This document shows, in pieces, positions 1 to 6,330 of a DNA stretch of 16,533 bases. The stretch comes from Phycisphaerae bacterium (GTDB lineage: Bacteria; Planctomycetota; Phycisphaerae; Tepidisphaerales; Tepidisphaeraceae). Made by a program: the position numbers and the translations under genes. The stretch is from positions 1 to 16,533 of the forward strand of contig JACMJD010000478.1 in the NCBI GenBank assembly GCA_014380825.1, in the 5' to 3' direction. The stretch's first letter is position 1, and each line of letters opens with the position of its first letter. Under the pieces are notes generated by a model. The model ran no database searches. It was given only the letters and a program-made list of their open reading frames with translations, and was not told where the DNA came from.

Positions 1-2
1 CG

Positions 3-503
3 GACAAATATCAGCAGGTGTTTTCCAGCGTGAACCCGGTCAGCAGCAGCCATTTCAACTTCAGTCTGCTTGAACCGACCGGCGTCGTGTCGATCCTCGC
101 ACCGCAGAACACCGGCCTGATCGGATTGGTCTCCACGGTCGCCCCCGCGATCACCGGCGGGAACACCTGCATCGCGCTGGCAAGCACCAACATGCCGCTG
201 TGCGCCGTCACGCTCGCCGAAGTTCTCGCGACAAGCGATCTCCCCGGCGGCGTCGTCAACATCCTGACCGGCAAACCATCCGAAATGATCGACCACATGG
301 CCAGCCACATGGACGTCAACGCCTGCATCTACTGCGGCGACGACGCTACGGAACTCGCCAACGTGCGCACCAAGTCTGCACTGAACGTGAAGCGCGCGAT
401 TCATCTCGATCGCGAAAACTGGATGACCGACGACGGCCAGAGCCCGTACTTCATTCTCGACACGCAGGAAGTGAAGACGACGTGGCATCCGATTGGGATT
501 TGA
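3..503 (+). CDS. Aldehyde-dehydrogenase-like protein, C-terminal part (5' end outside window)
   Basis: The reading frame is open from the window edge and stops at TGA 501-503; the GTG at 18 is internal. The visible 166 residues match the NAD-binding half of the ALDH fold: E-P-T-G-V-V near residue 29, then a P-x-N-T segment where ALDHs normally have P-W-N, then A-G/G-G-N-T, then L-P-G-G-V-V-N-I-L-T-G. After that the protein departs from ordinary ALDHs and ends with K-T-T-W-H-P-I-G-I. The downstream domain with the catalytic cysteine is absent. From memory, a non-canonical ALDH-like protein ending in a K-T-x-W-H-P motif occurs next to deoC in actinobacteria and other phyla, so this may be its natural C-terminus and not a truncation. 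A DeoC-fold gene lies 1.5 kb downstream. ALDH ancestry is secure; activity is doubtful, and a structural or partner role with a true ALDH upstream is possible. Confidence 0.8.
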   Translation, partial: DKYQQVFSSVNPVSSSHFNFSLLEPTGVVSILAPQNTGLIGLVSTVAPAITGGNTCIALASTNMPLCAVTLAEVLATSDLPGGVVNILTGKPSEMIDHMASHMDVNACIYCGDDATELANVRTKSALNVKRAIHLDRENWMTDDGQSPYFILDTQEVKTTWHPIGI

Positions 504-512
504 GCGTCGTGA

Positions 513-695
513 TTGCAACCAACCAACCAAAAGCTCGATGACGGGGAAATCCCGAACGACGCGGTGAAGAACCTGCTGGACGACGAACTGGCGCAGTTCG
601 AGTGCGATCGCGATTTCGGCATTCCGTGGCAACAAGCTCTGCGCGAGATCCGATCATCTCAGGATGCGCGGCGCGCTCAATATCGGTCATCCTGA
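513..695 (+). CDS. Possible small hypothetical protein (60 aa)
   Basis: This short frame opens with TTG directly after an in-frame TGA, 9 nt downstream of the ALDH-like stop; GTG 564 is an alternative start. Codon third positions are mostly G or C through residue 48, as expected for coding sequence here. The product is acidic and probably helical, with a segment reading G-I-P-W-Q-Q-A-L-R-E-I-R near the end. That segment loosely recalls short antitoxin-like addiction-module proteins, but I cannot identify a family. The last codons run into a repeat arm that starts at 686, so the stop comes from the repeat. No convincing ribosome binding site is visible. It may be a remnant of a longer gene. 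Confidence 0.3.
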   Translation: MQPTNQKLDDGEIPNDAVKNLLDDELAQFECDRDFGIPWQQALREIRSSQDARRAQYRSS

Positions 696-760
696 GGTAC
701 TCCGAAGGATCTAGCTGATAGTGCAAGTGGGCTAGATGCTTCGGAGTGCCTCAGCATGAC
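686..760. repeat. Hairpin-forming palindromic repeat between convergent genes
   Basis: Two 30-nt arms (686-715 and 731-760) are reverse complements at 27 of 30 positions, separated by a 15-nt loop. The outer edge begins with GTCATCCTGAGG on the left, and its counterpart ends CCTCAGCATGAC on the right. This GTCATCCTGAG core is a type commonly seen as an interspersed repeat in environmental bacteria (from memory). A related half-copy lies at 9639-9660. It sits between the plus-strand ALDH-like region and the minus-strand alcohol dehydrogenase and could fold as a bidirectional terminator, although it has no T-tract. Confidence 0.75.
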
Positions 761-793
761 GTTGCGGAGCGCAACTCGCCCTTCAATCTTTAG

Positions 794-1912
794 CTAGAGC
801 ACAATCACCCCGCGCGACAGCTCGCCGCGCAGCATCGCGGCGAACGCTTCATTGATCTGACCGAGCGAATATCGCTTGGTCACCATGCCATCCAGATCCA
901 GTTTTCCGCTGGCGTACAGGTCGACCAGCATCGGGAAGTCGCGCTGGGCGTTCACGCTGCCGTAGTAGCTGCCTTTGATGGTGATCTCTTTTCGCGCGAT
1001 GATCGATGACGGGAAGTTGGTCGCCGATCCCATCGGCGCCAAACCGGCGAGCGTCAGCGTGCCGCCGGGACGGACGCATTCGAGCGCCTGTTCCTGGACT
1101 CTGGGGACGCCGATCGCTTCGAACACGTGATCCGCGCCGCGCCCGTCGGTGTGATCTTTCACGGCGGCGACGATGTCGTCGGTGGCCAGGAGAAAACCGG
1201 TCGCGCCGAAGTGATGCGGGACGAAGCGTTTCTTCGGCGCGGCGTCGACCATGATGATCTGACTGGCCGCGCACAATCGCGCGCCCTGGACGATGGATAG
1301 CCCGACTCCCCCGCAGCCGAAGACGACGACGATATCGCCCGCCTTCACCTGCGCGGTGTAGAGGGCCGCGCCGACGCCGGTGGCGACGGCGCAGCCGATC
1401 AGCGCGACGCGGTCGAGCTTGATCTCCTTCTCCTTGCGAATCACCACGCAGCTCGCCCGCGGCACGACCGTGTGCGTCGCAAAGCTCGCCGTGCCGCAGT
1501 AGCTGTAGACCAGTTCGCGTTTCCCATCGCGCGTACGCGAGAGCCGCGTCGTTCCGTCGAGCATTGTGCCCGCCCAGATCGGGGCGGTGTACGTGTCGCA
1601 CAGATTCGGTTTGTTGCGCAGACAGTAGAAACACCTCCCGCAGAACGGCGCCCACGAGAGCACGACGTGATCACCGATCTTAACGTCGTCGACGCCATCG
1701 CCGATCGCTTCGACGACGCCCGCGCCTTCGTGGCCGGTGACGACGGGGAACGGATGTTTCGTATCGCCCGTTGCGACGTGCCAATCGCTGTGACACACGC
1801 CGCACGCCGCCAGCTTGATGAGCACTTCGCCCGCGCGCGGCGGATCGAGATCGAGCTCTTCAATCACGAACGGTTGCTTTGGTTCGTTCAACACGGCGGC
1901 GCGAATCTTCAT
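794..1912 (-). CDS. Zinc-dependent alcohol dehydrogenase, MDR family, class III-like
   Basis: The 372-residue length is typical of the zinc MDR family. Catalytic zinc ligands are visible as C40 (in C-G-V-C-H-S-D-W-H), H61 with E62 (G-H-E-G-A-G) and C174 (I-G-C-A-V-A-T-G). The structural zinc site is complete: C91, C94, C97, C105. The Rossmann motif G-C-G-G-V-G spans 199-204, and D223 at the end of the next strand favours NAD over NADP. The family oxidises alcohols or reduces aldehydes, and class III relatives act on S-hydroxymethyl glutathione or mycothiol adducts; the substrate cannot be read from the sequence. The ATG at 1912 has no Shine-Dalgarno sequence and lies 9 nt from a repeat arm that carries a possible promoter. 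It diverges from the DeoC-fold gene. An aldehyde-related role alongside the ALDH-like protein is inference. Confidence 0.93.
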   Translation of the reverse strand: MKIRAAVLNEPKQPFVIEELDLDPPRAGEVLIKLAACGVCHSDWHVATGDTKHPFPVVTGHEGAGVVEAIGDGVDDVKIGDHVVLSWAPFCGRCFYCLRNKPNLCDTYTAPIWAGTMLDGTTRLSRTRDGKRELVYSYCGTASFATHTVVPRASCVVIRKEKEIKLDRVALIGCAVATGVGAALYTAQVKAGDIVVVFGCGGVGLSIVQGARLCAASQIIMVDAAPKKRFVPHHFGATGFLLATDDIVAAVKDHTDGRGADHVFEAIGVPRVQEQALECVRPGGTLTLAGLAPMGSATNFPSSIIARKEITIKGSYYGSVNAQRDFPMLVDLYASGKLDLDGMVTKRYSLGQINEAFAAMLRGELSRGVIVL

Positions 1913-1919
1913 ACAAACG

Positions 1920-1949
1920 ATTTGAACGCCAAGACGCCAAGAACGCCAA
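1920..1949 (-). promoter_or_regulatory. Possible promoter for the alcohol dehydrogenase inside a repeat arm
   Basis: On the minus strand TTGGCG (1949-1944) is followed by an 18-nt spacer and TCAAAT (1925-1920). The first transcribed base would fall at about 1913, one base before the ATG, so the mRNA would be leaderless. The -35 match is good and the -10 match moderate. The mirror arm reads TTGGCG, 18 nt, TCAATT toward the DeoC-fold gene (2021-2050), with ATG 2057 seven bases past the hexamer. This is a prediction only. Confidence 0.3.
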
Positions 1950-2048
1950 GGGAAGAGGAGGAAATGCGAGTGCTGAATGCAGAATGCAGAACAGAATCCA
2001 CTGGTTTTCCTCTCCCGCCCTTGGCGTTCCTGGCGACTTGGCGTTCAA
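1922..2048. repeat. Inverted-repeat element filling the divergent promoter region
   Basis: Arms of 31 nt at 1922-1952 and 2018-2048 are reverse complements with only a few mismatches. Each arm is built of three tandem copies of a short AACGCCAAG/AAGACGCC-type unit. The interior contains a direct repeat in TGAATGCAGAATGCAGAA. Similarity between the flanks continues weakly inward (GGAAGAGG on the left, CCTCTCCC on the right). The element ends 9 bp from the alcohol dehydrogenase ATG and 8 bp from the DeoC-fold ATG, so it makes up essentially the whole intergenic region. It is MITE-like or REP-like; no transposase is present. Confidence 0.75.
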
Positions 2049-2056
2049 TTCTCTTT

Positions 2057-2722
2057 ATGTCCACCGACAACGGCCGAATCGAATTGGCCATCCTAATTCC
2101 CGAGGCACTCCCCGCGCAGGTGCACAAGGTAGTGACCGATGTCGTGCAGGGCGGATACGCAGGCGCCGTCGTCCCCCCAGTCTACGTCTCACGCGCCGCC
2201 ACAATGGTCCGCGGCAGCGGCGCGACGGTGAACACAACCGTAGGATTTCCACACGGGACGAACAAACCCACGCTCAAGGCAATCGAGGCCACCAGTTCCA
2301 TTAAGGATGGCGCTGATGCGGTAATGATCGTCGCGCATCTGCCGCACTTGATCCGTGGCGACTTTGATGCGGCGCGCGCGGAGCTGCTTGAGATCGTCCG
2401 CGCCGCCCGGGCGACGAGGCGCGAGGTTCAAATCAACGTGATCATCGAATCGGCGATGCTTATGCAGCAACACGACGGCGAGCGATTGATCGCGACCGCC
2501 TGCAGGGCGATCCGCGAAAGCGGTTGTGATGGCGTCGCTAGCGCAACCGGGTTTCATCCAGCCGGCGCGGGAACTGAAGATGCGATTCGCGCGATCCGAC
2601 GTCATGCGGAATCGTTGATCGTCGTTGCATCCGGCAATATCGCTGCATCTGAAGCCCAGCGGTATCTCGCAGCCGGCGCCGACCGCACGATCGTCGACGC
2701 GGCGCTGTCGAGTTTCCCGTAG
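2057..2722 (+). CDS. DeoC-fold (deoxyribose-phosphate aldolase family) protein lacking the catalytic residues
   Basis: This 221-residue TIM-barrel protein aligns by eye to DeoC along its length: V-G-F-P-H-G-T-N-K near residue 62 (DeoC G-F-P-x-G), S-I-K-D-G-A-D at 81-87, a V-I-I-E-S strand at 128-132, A-T-G-F at 163-166 and V-A-S-G-N-I at 190-195. DeoC cleaves deoxyribose 5-phosphate to glyceraldehyde 3-phosphate and acetaldehyde through a lysine Schiff base. The Schiff-base lysine of the K-T-S-T-G motif is A161, the second lysine of V-K-A-S-G-G is V190, and the aspartate of E-I-D-M-V is M90. I therefore doubt classical aldolase activity; a pseudoenzyme or a different chemistry is possible. 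The frame is open far upstream over the antisense of the dehydrogenase, but ATG 2057 begins the fold and no ribosome binding site precedes it. Confidence 0.85.
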   Translation: MSTDNGRIELAILIPEALPAQVHKVVTDVVQGGYAGAVVPPVYVSRAATMVRGSGATVNTTVGFPHGTNKPTLKAIEATSSIKDGADAVMIVAHLPHLIRGDFDAARAELLEIVRAARATRREVQINVIIESAMLMQQHDGERLIATACRAIRESGCDGVASATGFHPAGAGTEDAIRAIRRHAESLIVVASGNIAASEAQRYLAAGADRTIVDAALSSFP

Positions 2723-2723
2723 C

Positions 2724-2742
2724 ACGGGTTTTCAGAACCCGT
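2724..2742 (+). terminator. Hairpin just after the DeoC-fold stop codon
   Basis: ACGGGTT at 2724-2730 and AACCCGT at 2736-2742 form a perfect 7-bp stem with a 5-nt loop, starting 2 nt after the TAG. There is no clear T-tract, so it is a weak intrinsic terminator or an mRNA-stabilising hairpin. Confidence 0.4.
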
Positions 2743-2814
2743 TGCCTCGCGGTACTCTGCGATATCTCGCCGACGACGCTGTCCGCCGACGAGGGTGCCC
2801 GTGAAGACGATGGA

Positions 2815-2836
2815 GATACTTAGCGCGCTAAGTATC
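2815..2836. promoter_or_regulatory. Perfect 22-bp palindrome upstream of a lipoprotein gene, operator candidate
   Basis: The two halves GATACTTAGCG and CGCTAAGTATC are exact reverse complements with no spacer. The site lies 27 bp before the ATG at 2863, where a dimeric repressor could act. No regulator gene is adjacent, and a second copy was not seen in the window. Confidence 0.45.
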
Positions 2837-2862
2837 GCAAAGCACCGAGCGAGCAAAGGGCC

Positions 2863-3726
2863 ATGATCTTCGATGCCTTGGCGGTACTTCGGGCTGTTTC
2901 GCGTCAGCGCATTGTTGCCGCCGCGCCGCGTATTCGGTACAGTTTGTTAGTGTATACCCACATAGTGATTCTCGCGGTTGTGTTGGCGGCTGGATGCGCG
3001 CGTAACAGCCCGCGCATCGTGACGAGCGCTCCCACGACCGCACCTTCGACGGGGCCGGTCGCGCAGACGTATCACATGCATCTCCCCGGCATCGGCGGTG
3101 CGATGTTCATCCATCGCTGGTGGTGCCGTGAGATCCACTCGGCCGGGCCGACGACGCAAAGCGTCGTGTATGACTGGACCGGGCGGCGGTTCCCGATCGA
3201 CGTGTTGCAGTCGGTCGAGCGAAATCGCAGGGAGGCGAAGAACGTCGCGACGCAGATCGCGAAGATGCGCCGCGACCATCCGAAGGACCGGATCGTCATC
3301 TCCGCCGAAAGCGGTGGCACCGGCATGGCCGTGTGGGAGCTGGAAGATTTGCCGGCCGATGTTCACGTCGATGCCGTCGTGCTGATCGCGCCGGCATTGT
3401 CTCCCGAATACGATTTGAGCGCCGCGCTGAAGCACGTGCGCGGCGCGATGCATGTTTTTGTCAGCGAGCAGGACAACTTGATCCTCGCTTGGGGGACCGA
3501 GCAATACGGGACGATCGACGGCAAGCACGTGCAGGCCGCGGGGCGCTTCGGATTCGTGCAGCCCAAGACCGCCGATGCGACGCAATATGCGAAACTGGTT
3601 CAAGTTCCACATCAATCCGCGTGGTGGAAATACTGGAACTTCGGCGGCCACGGTGGGGGGATGTCGCCGGCATTTGCCAAACACGTGATCGCGCCGCTTA
3701 TCGCCCGGGGCGTGCTACCGGGATAA
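2863..3726 (+). CDS. Alpha/beta-hydrolase-like putative lipoprotein (first of a tandem pair)
   Basis: The 287-residue product has a hydrophobic stretch at about 34-43 ending in a lipobox, L-A-A-G-C with C45, followed by a Thr/Pro/Ser linker, so it is probably exported and lipid-anchored. The hydrolase-like domain begins with H-L-P-G-I-G-G at 73-79. A nucleophile-elbow equivalent is A-E-S-G-G (S150), a plausible acid is D204 and a plausible histidine is H263. The first elbow glycine is alanine and the residue before serine is glutamate, so catalysis may be altered. It is a clear paralogue of the next gene, sharing A-L-S-P-x-Y-D-L and A-L-K-H-V-R-G. ATG 2863 has a purine-rich AAAGGG just upstream; GTG 2950 or TTG 2944 would give a shorter signal peptide. 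Substrate unknown. Confidence 0.75.
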   Translation: MIFDALAVLRAVSRQRIVAAAPRIRYSLLVYTHIVILAVVLAAGCARNSPRIVTSAPTTAPSTGPVAQTYHMHLPGIGGAMFIHRWWCREIHSAGPTTQSVVYDWTGRRFPIDVLQSVERNRREAKNVATQIAKMRRDHPKDRIVISAESGGTGMAVWELEDLPADVHVDAVVLIAPALSPEYDLSAALKHVRGAMHVFVSEQDNLILAWGTEQYGTIDGKHVQAAGRFGFVQPKTADATQYAKLVQVPHQSAWWKYWNFGGHGGGMSPAFAKHVIAPLIARGVLPG

Positions 3727-3769
3727 GATTGTCGCGTATGCGACGACGTACTTCCTCGATTGGCGCTCA

Positions 3770-3823
3770 ATCCGGCGGCTGCGCTTCGCTACGCCGCGGC
3801 GTAGCGCAGCGCAGCCGCAGGAT
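3770..3823. repeat. 54-nt near-perfect palindrome spanning the start of the second hydrolase paralogue
   Basis: Pairing outward from the centre at 3796/3797 gives 25 of 27 complementary pairs; the mismatches are 3786/3807 and 3774/3819. There is essentially no loop. It starts 43 nt after the stop of the first paralogue and ends on the first two bases of ATG 3822. As RNA it would form a very stable hairpin immediately before that codon. It resembles a REP-type palindromic unit. Confidence 0.75.
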
Positions 3824-4613
3824 GCTTTCGATACTCCTCATTCTGATCGGTTGTTCGTCCGCGATCGCGCAGGATCGCAACGCACCCAAACCAACCTGGC
3901 TCCTGCACCTTCCCGGAATCGCCGGTGAGATGCGCATCGATCACATGTTCACGCAAGGTTTGCTCGGCGGCGGGGTCGATGCGGATCTGGAAATCTACGA
4001 CTGGACCGGCACCGATCGCGGCATGATCGCGCTGATGCAGACCAAGCGACATCAGGAACAATCCACGATCGTCGCGCAGTTGATCGAGAAACGCGTTCGC
4101 GAACATCCCGGCCAGCGGATTACGATCACCGGTCACAGCGCCGGTACAGGCATCGCGGTGTGGGCGCTGGAGAAACTGCCGGATGACGTGATGGTCGATG
4201 ATCTGGTGATGATGGCGTCGGCGCTCTCCCCGCAATACGACCTGACCAAAGCGCTCAAGCACGTGCGCGGGCAGGCGATCGCGTTCAATAGCACGCTGGA
4301 TGTGTTGATTCTCGGGGCCGGAACGAAAGGGCTGGGCACGGTCGATCGCGTGAAGACGGACGGCGCCGGCCGCGTGGGATTCGAGATGCCCGCGAGCGGC
4401 GATAAAGAGCAGTACACGAAGCTCAAGCAGTATCCGTACGATGGCGATTGGCTGCGCTTCAATAATCCCGGCGATCACATCGGCCCGATGATGCGATCGT
4501 TCTCGAAGAACGTCGTCGCCAGCGTAATCCTCGGCAAAGGGGTGCCGCCCCGCGCGACGACGCTGCCGAGCACGCGACCAACAACGATTCCTTCGACTCA
4601 ACCCACGCGATGA
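3822..4613 (+). CDS. Alpha/beta-hydrolase-like exported protein (second of a tandem pair)
   Basis: From ATG 3822 the product has 263 residues with a short hydrophobic leader. The leader contains a lipobox-like L-I-G-C (C11) and, alternatively, an A-I-A-Q signal-peptidase I site after residue 16. The domain starts at H-L-P-G-I-A-G (29-35). It has a canonical nucleophile elbow G-H-S-A-G (104-108, S106), acid D160 in the same context as its paralogue, and H219 in G-D-H-I-G. The C-terminus is a Thr/Pro/Ser-rich tail. An in-frame ATG at 3738 would add 28 Arg-rich residues, giving the leader a basic n-region but translating through the palindrome; I cannot settle the start. It is probably cotranscribed with the upstream paralogue. 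Lipase, esterase or thioesterase activity is possible; the substrate is unknown. Confidence 0.78.
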   Translation: MLSILLILIGCSSAIAQDRNAPKPTWLLHLPGIAGEMRIDHMFTQGLLGGGVDADLEIYDWTGTDRGMIALMQTKRHQEQSTIVAQLIEKRVREHPGQRITITGHSAGTGIAVWALEKLPDDVMVDDLVMMASALSPQYDLTKALKHVRGQAIAFNSTLDVLILGAGTKGLGTVDRVKTDGAGRVGFEMPASGDKEQYTKLKQYPYDGDWLRFNNPGDHIGPMMRSFSKNVVASVILGKGVPPRATTLPSTRPTTIPSTQPTR

Positions 4614-4759
4614 TCGAGCCCGTCCATCCGCGCTGGCCGAAGTGGCGCATTGTCATGGCGTACGTAACTCTCGCTGCGCTGGCGGTGGCGTCGGTTTGGT
4701 TTATCGATCAGAAAGTTCATCACCTGCCCGCGCCGGAATCAATAGAAGCAGCGCGATAA
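4610..4759 (+). CDS. Small single-pass membrane protein (49 aa), coupled to the upstream gene
   Basis: The ATG at 4610 overlaps the TGA of the hydrolase paralogue as ATGA, the classic arrangement for translational coupling. The peptide starts M-I-E-P-V-H-P-R-W-P-K-W-R, has one hydrophobic helix at about 15-32 (I-V-M-A-Y-V-T-L-A-A-L-A-V), and ends with a polar tail. Positive charges before the helix suggest an N-in orientation. The last 59 nt lie antisense to the end of the membrane-protein gene at 4701-5330. I do not recognise a family; a helper peptide for the exported hydrolases is only a guess. Confidence 0.45.
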   Translation: MIEPVHPRWPKWRIVMAYVTLAALAVASVWFIDQKVHHLPAPESIEAAR

Positions 4760-5330
4760 CCCCATACGCGATCACGCATAACCAGATGCTGGTTGGCAGC
4801 TCGTAAGACACGTCCTGTCCGAGCGTGGTCAGGCGATACAGGATCGGTTGCTGCGTCCAGATGCCGATCGATTTGACGACGCCATTCATCGCGAAGATCG
4901 GGTGATAGGCGACCAGATCTGCGGATCGATCGGATCGCAACCAGATGGGAAAGCTCAACCACGCGAGCGCGAGGATCGTGGTGAGTGCGGGAGCGATCGA
5001 TCTTCGGATTCGCGCCGATCGGAACCCGTGCGTGAGCGCGACCAGTGCGAGCGCGAACGCGAGCAGGATCAATCCGCAGCGAAGCGCGTCGACGATGGGG
5101 AATGAGAACATCCAAACAACGGCGTTTCCCAACACACTCGCGATTGCGATGAACCCGCGCTCCGATCTTTGCGAAACCGCCAGCGCCATAGGCGGCGTGA
5201 TGAGCGCGATGAACGCGACGCTGCCGATGAGCAATCCCAGTGTTGCGCCCGCGGCAACGTACGATGCGAGCGCGCCCGCCAGCGAGAGTGCGAATGCAAC
5301 CGACATCGCGCGATAGGATCTACCGTCCAT
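4701..5330 (-). CDS. Polytopic membrane protein of unknown function
   Basis: The 209-residue product has about six predicted membrane helices (roughly 9-30, 32-52, 59-78, 83-101, 112-130 and 181-200). A hydrophilic, presumably extracytoplasmic loop of about 50 residues precedes the last helix. No family motif is recognised. The ATG at 5330 lies inside the end of the preceding gene, with an 11-nt overlap, which implies translational coupling to the YdjY-type lipoprotein. It may form or support an envelope complex with that lipoprotein. The 3' end overlaps the small plus-strand ORF at 4610-4759 in antisense. Confidence 0.75.
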   Translation of the reverse strand: MDGRSYRAMSVAFALSLAGALASYVAAGATLGLLIGSVAFIALITPPMALAVSQRSERGFIAIASVLGNAVVWMFSFPIVDALRCGLILLAFALALVALTHGFRSARIRRSIAPALTTILALAWLSFPIWLRSDRSADLVAYHPIFAMNGVVKSIGIWTQQPILYRLTTLGQDVSYELPTSIWLCVIAYGVIALLLLIPARAGDELSDR

Positions 5331-6282
5331 TGTCTTGCGAGTCGCTCTTTTCCCCGGACGGTTGTGGCGTGGTCATCCGCTGATACTGCTTTTCCAATTC
5401 ATCGATCAATCGCTGGATGCGATCCGCCTGGTCGATCAACTGCTGCTGCTCGCGGCGAAGCTGCGTGAGCACTTCGTAATGCGCCTGGGCGGCATCGCGC
5501 AGCTCGTTGCGATGCGGGGCGACCGCGGCGTTCCAGCGCTCGCGGAGTTTGGCGAGTTGCGGTGCCTCGGGCGTTACGCTTGCGGGATCTAGGGACGCGT
5601 CGGCTTTTTGTGTCGCAGGCAAATCACCCATCGGCTCGATGATCATCATGACGTTGGCACCCGGTTCCGGTGCGATGTCTTTGTTCACTTGCCACTCCAG
5701 CGTTTCGTTCGCGTTGCTCGCAAGCTGCGGGACGTCGATCAGCGACAGATCGAAGTTCACGATGCTGACGACATAACCGGTGATGTCCGCCGCGTACGCG
5801 CCGTCGGGGCCGAGCTGGGAGCCGGCGAAGATGAACGCGTGCTGCGGCATCGGCTCGCGGGTCTTGATCGATCGCATCATCCGCGTGATCGGCACGCGCA
5901 CGAGCTTGCCGTCCTTCTGAAACTCCGCCGAAATACTCAGCGGCGGGCCGTGCGGAGGCATCCACTTCTTCGCGGCTTCGGAATATTTCACGGGCTCGCC
6001 CGGCTGCATGCCAAGCATCAGCAGCGCCAGATGAATGTTGGATGGCATGGCCGCGGTGCGGAGCACGGATTCGTGCTCGTTCGTGCCGCTGAGCACGCAG
6101 AAGAATTCCAGCGCGCCTTCGACGCCGAGCATCTGGCATTCGATGCGCACTTGTTTCGATGTGATGTCGACGTCGATGTGCGGAAGTTTCTTGTCCGCTG
6201 GTTGGATAGCGGGCTGACTGACGGCGCATGCGTTGAGCGACCACAGAATGATTACGACGCCAATTGGAACGAAGCGGCGCAT
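5320..6282 (-). CDS. YdjY-domain lipoprotein with C-terminal coiled coil
   Basis: The 320-residue product starts at ATG 6282 with a good AAGGAG ribosome site 7 nt upstream. Residues 1-19 form a lipoprotein signal peptide with lipobox L-N-A-C (C19). The segment from about residue 34 (P-H-I-D-V-D) through C-V-L-S-G-T-N-E-H-E-S (62-72) to H-L-A-L-L-M-L-G-M-Q-P-G (84-95) matches the YdjY-type domain, which is frequent in planctomycete secreted proteins and has no assigned reaction. Residues 240-300 are rich in Leu/Arg/Gln/Glu heptads and likely form a coiled coil; the tail is polar. It lies 48 nt after the transhydrogenase on the same strand and overlaps the next membrane-protein gene, so it is probably operonic. 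A periplasmic structural or sensing role is inference. Confidence 0.8.
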   Translation of the reverse strand: MRRFVPIGVVIILWSLNACAVSQPAIQPADKKLPHIDVDITSKQVRIECQMLGVEGALEFFCVLSGTNEHESVLRTAAMPSNIHLALLMLGMQPGEPVKYSEAAKKWMPPHGPPLSISAEFQKDGKLVRVPITRMMRSIKTREPMPQHAFIFAGSQLGPDGAYAADITGYVVSIVNFDLSLIDVPQLASNANETLEWQVNKDIAPEPGANVMMIIEPMGDLPATQKADASLDPASVTPEAPQLAKLRERWNAAVAPHRNELRDAAQAHYEVLTQLRREQQQLIDQADRIQRLIDELEKQYQRMTTPQPSGEKSDSQDNGR

Positions 6283-6330
6283 GTCGCGCTCCTTGTGTCA
6301 GGAACGTGAGTGTACTCGCAACCAGTGCGA

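Noticed and set aside
1960..2010. GAATGCAGAATGCAGA direct repeat as a possible CRISPR-like or iteron array
   Set aside because: Only two short adjacent copies with no spacer pattern; it is the interior of the inverted-repeat element.
1472..2056. Upstream extension of the DeoC-fold frame
   Set aside because: Antisense to the alcohol dehydrogenase and through the repeat; DeoC similarity begins at 2057.
3333..3821. Upstream extension of the second hydrolase frame
   Set aside because: It overlaps the first paralogue in another frame and reads Arg-rich; only 3738 or 3822 are credible starts.
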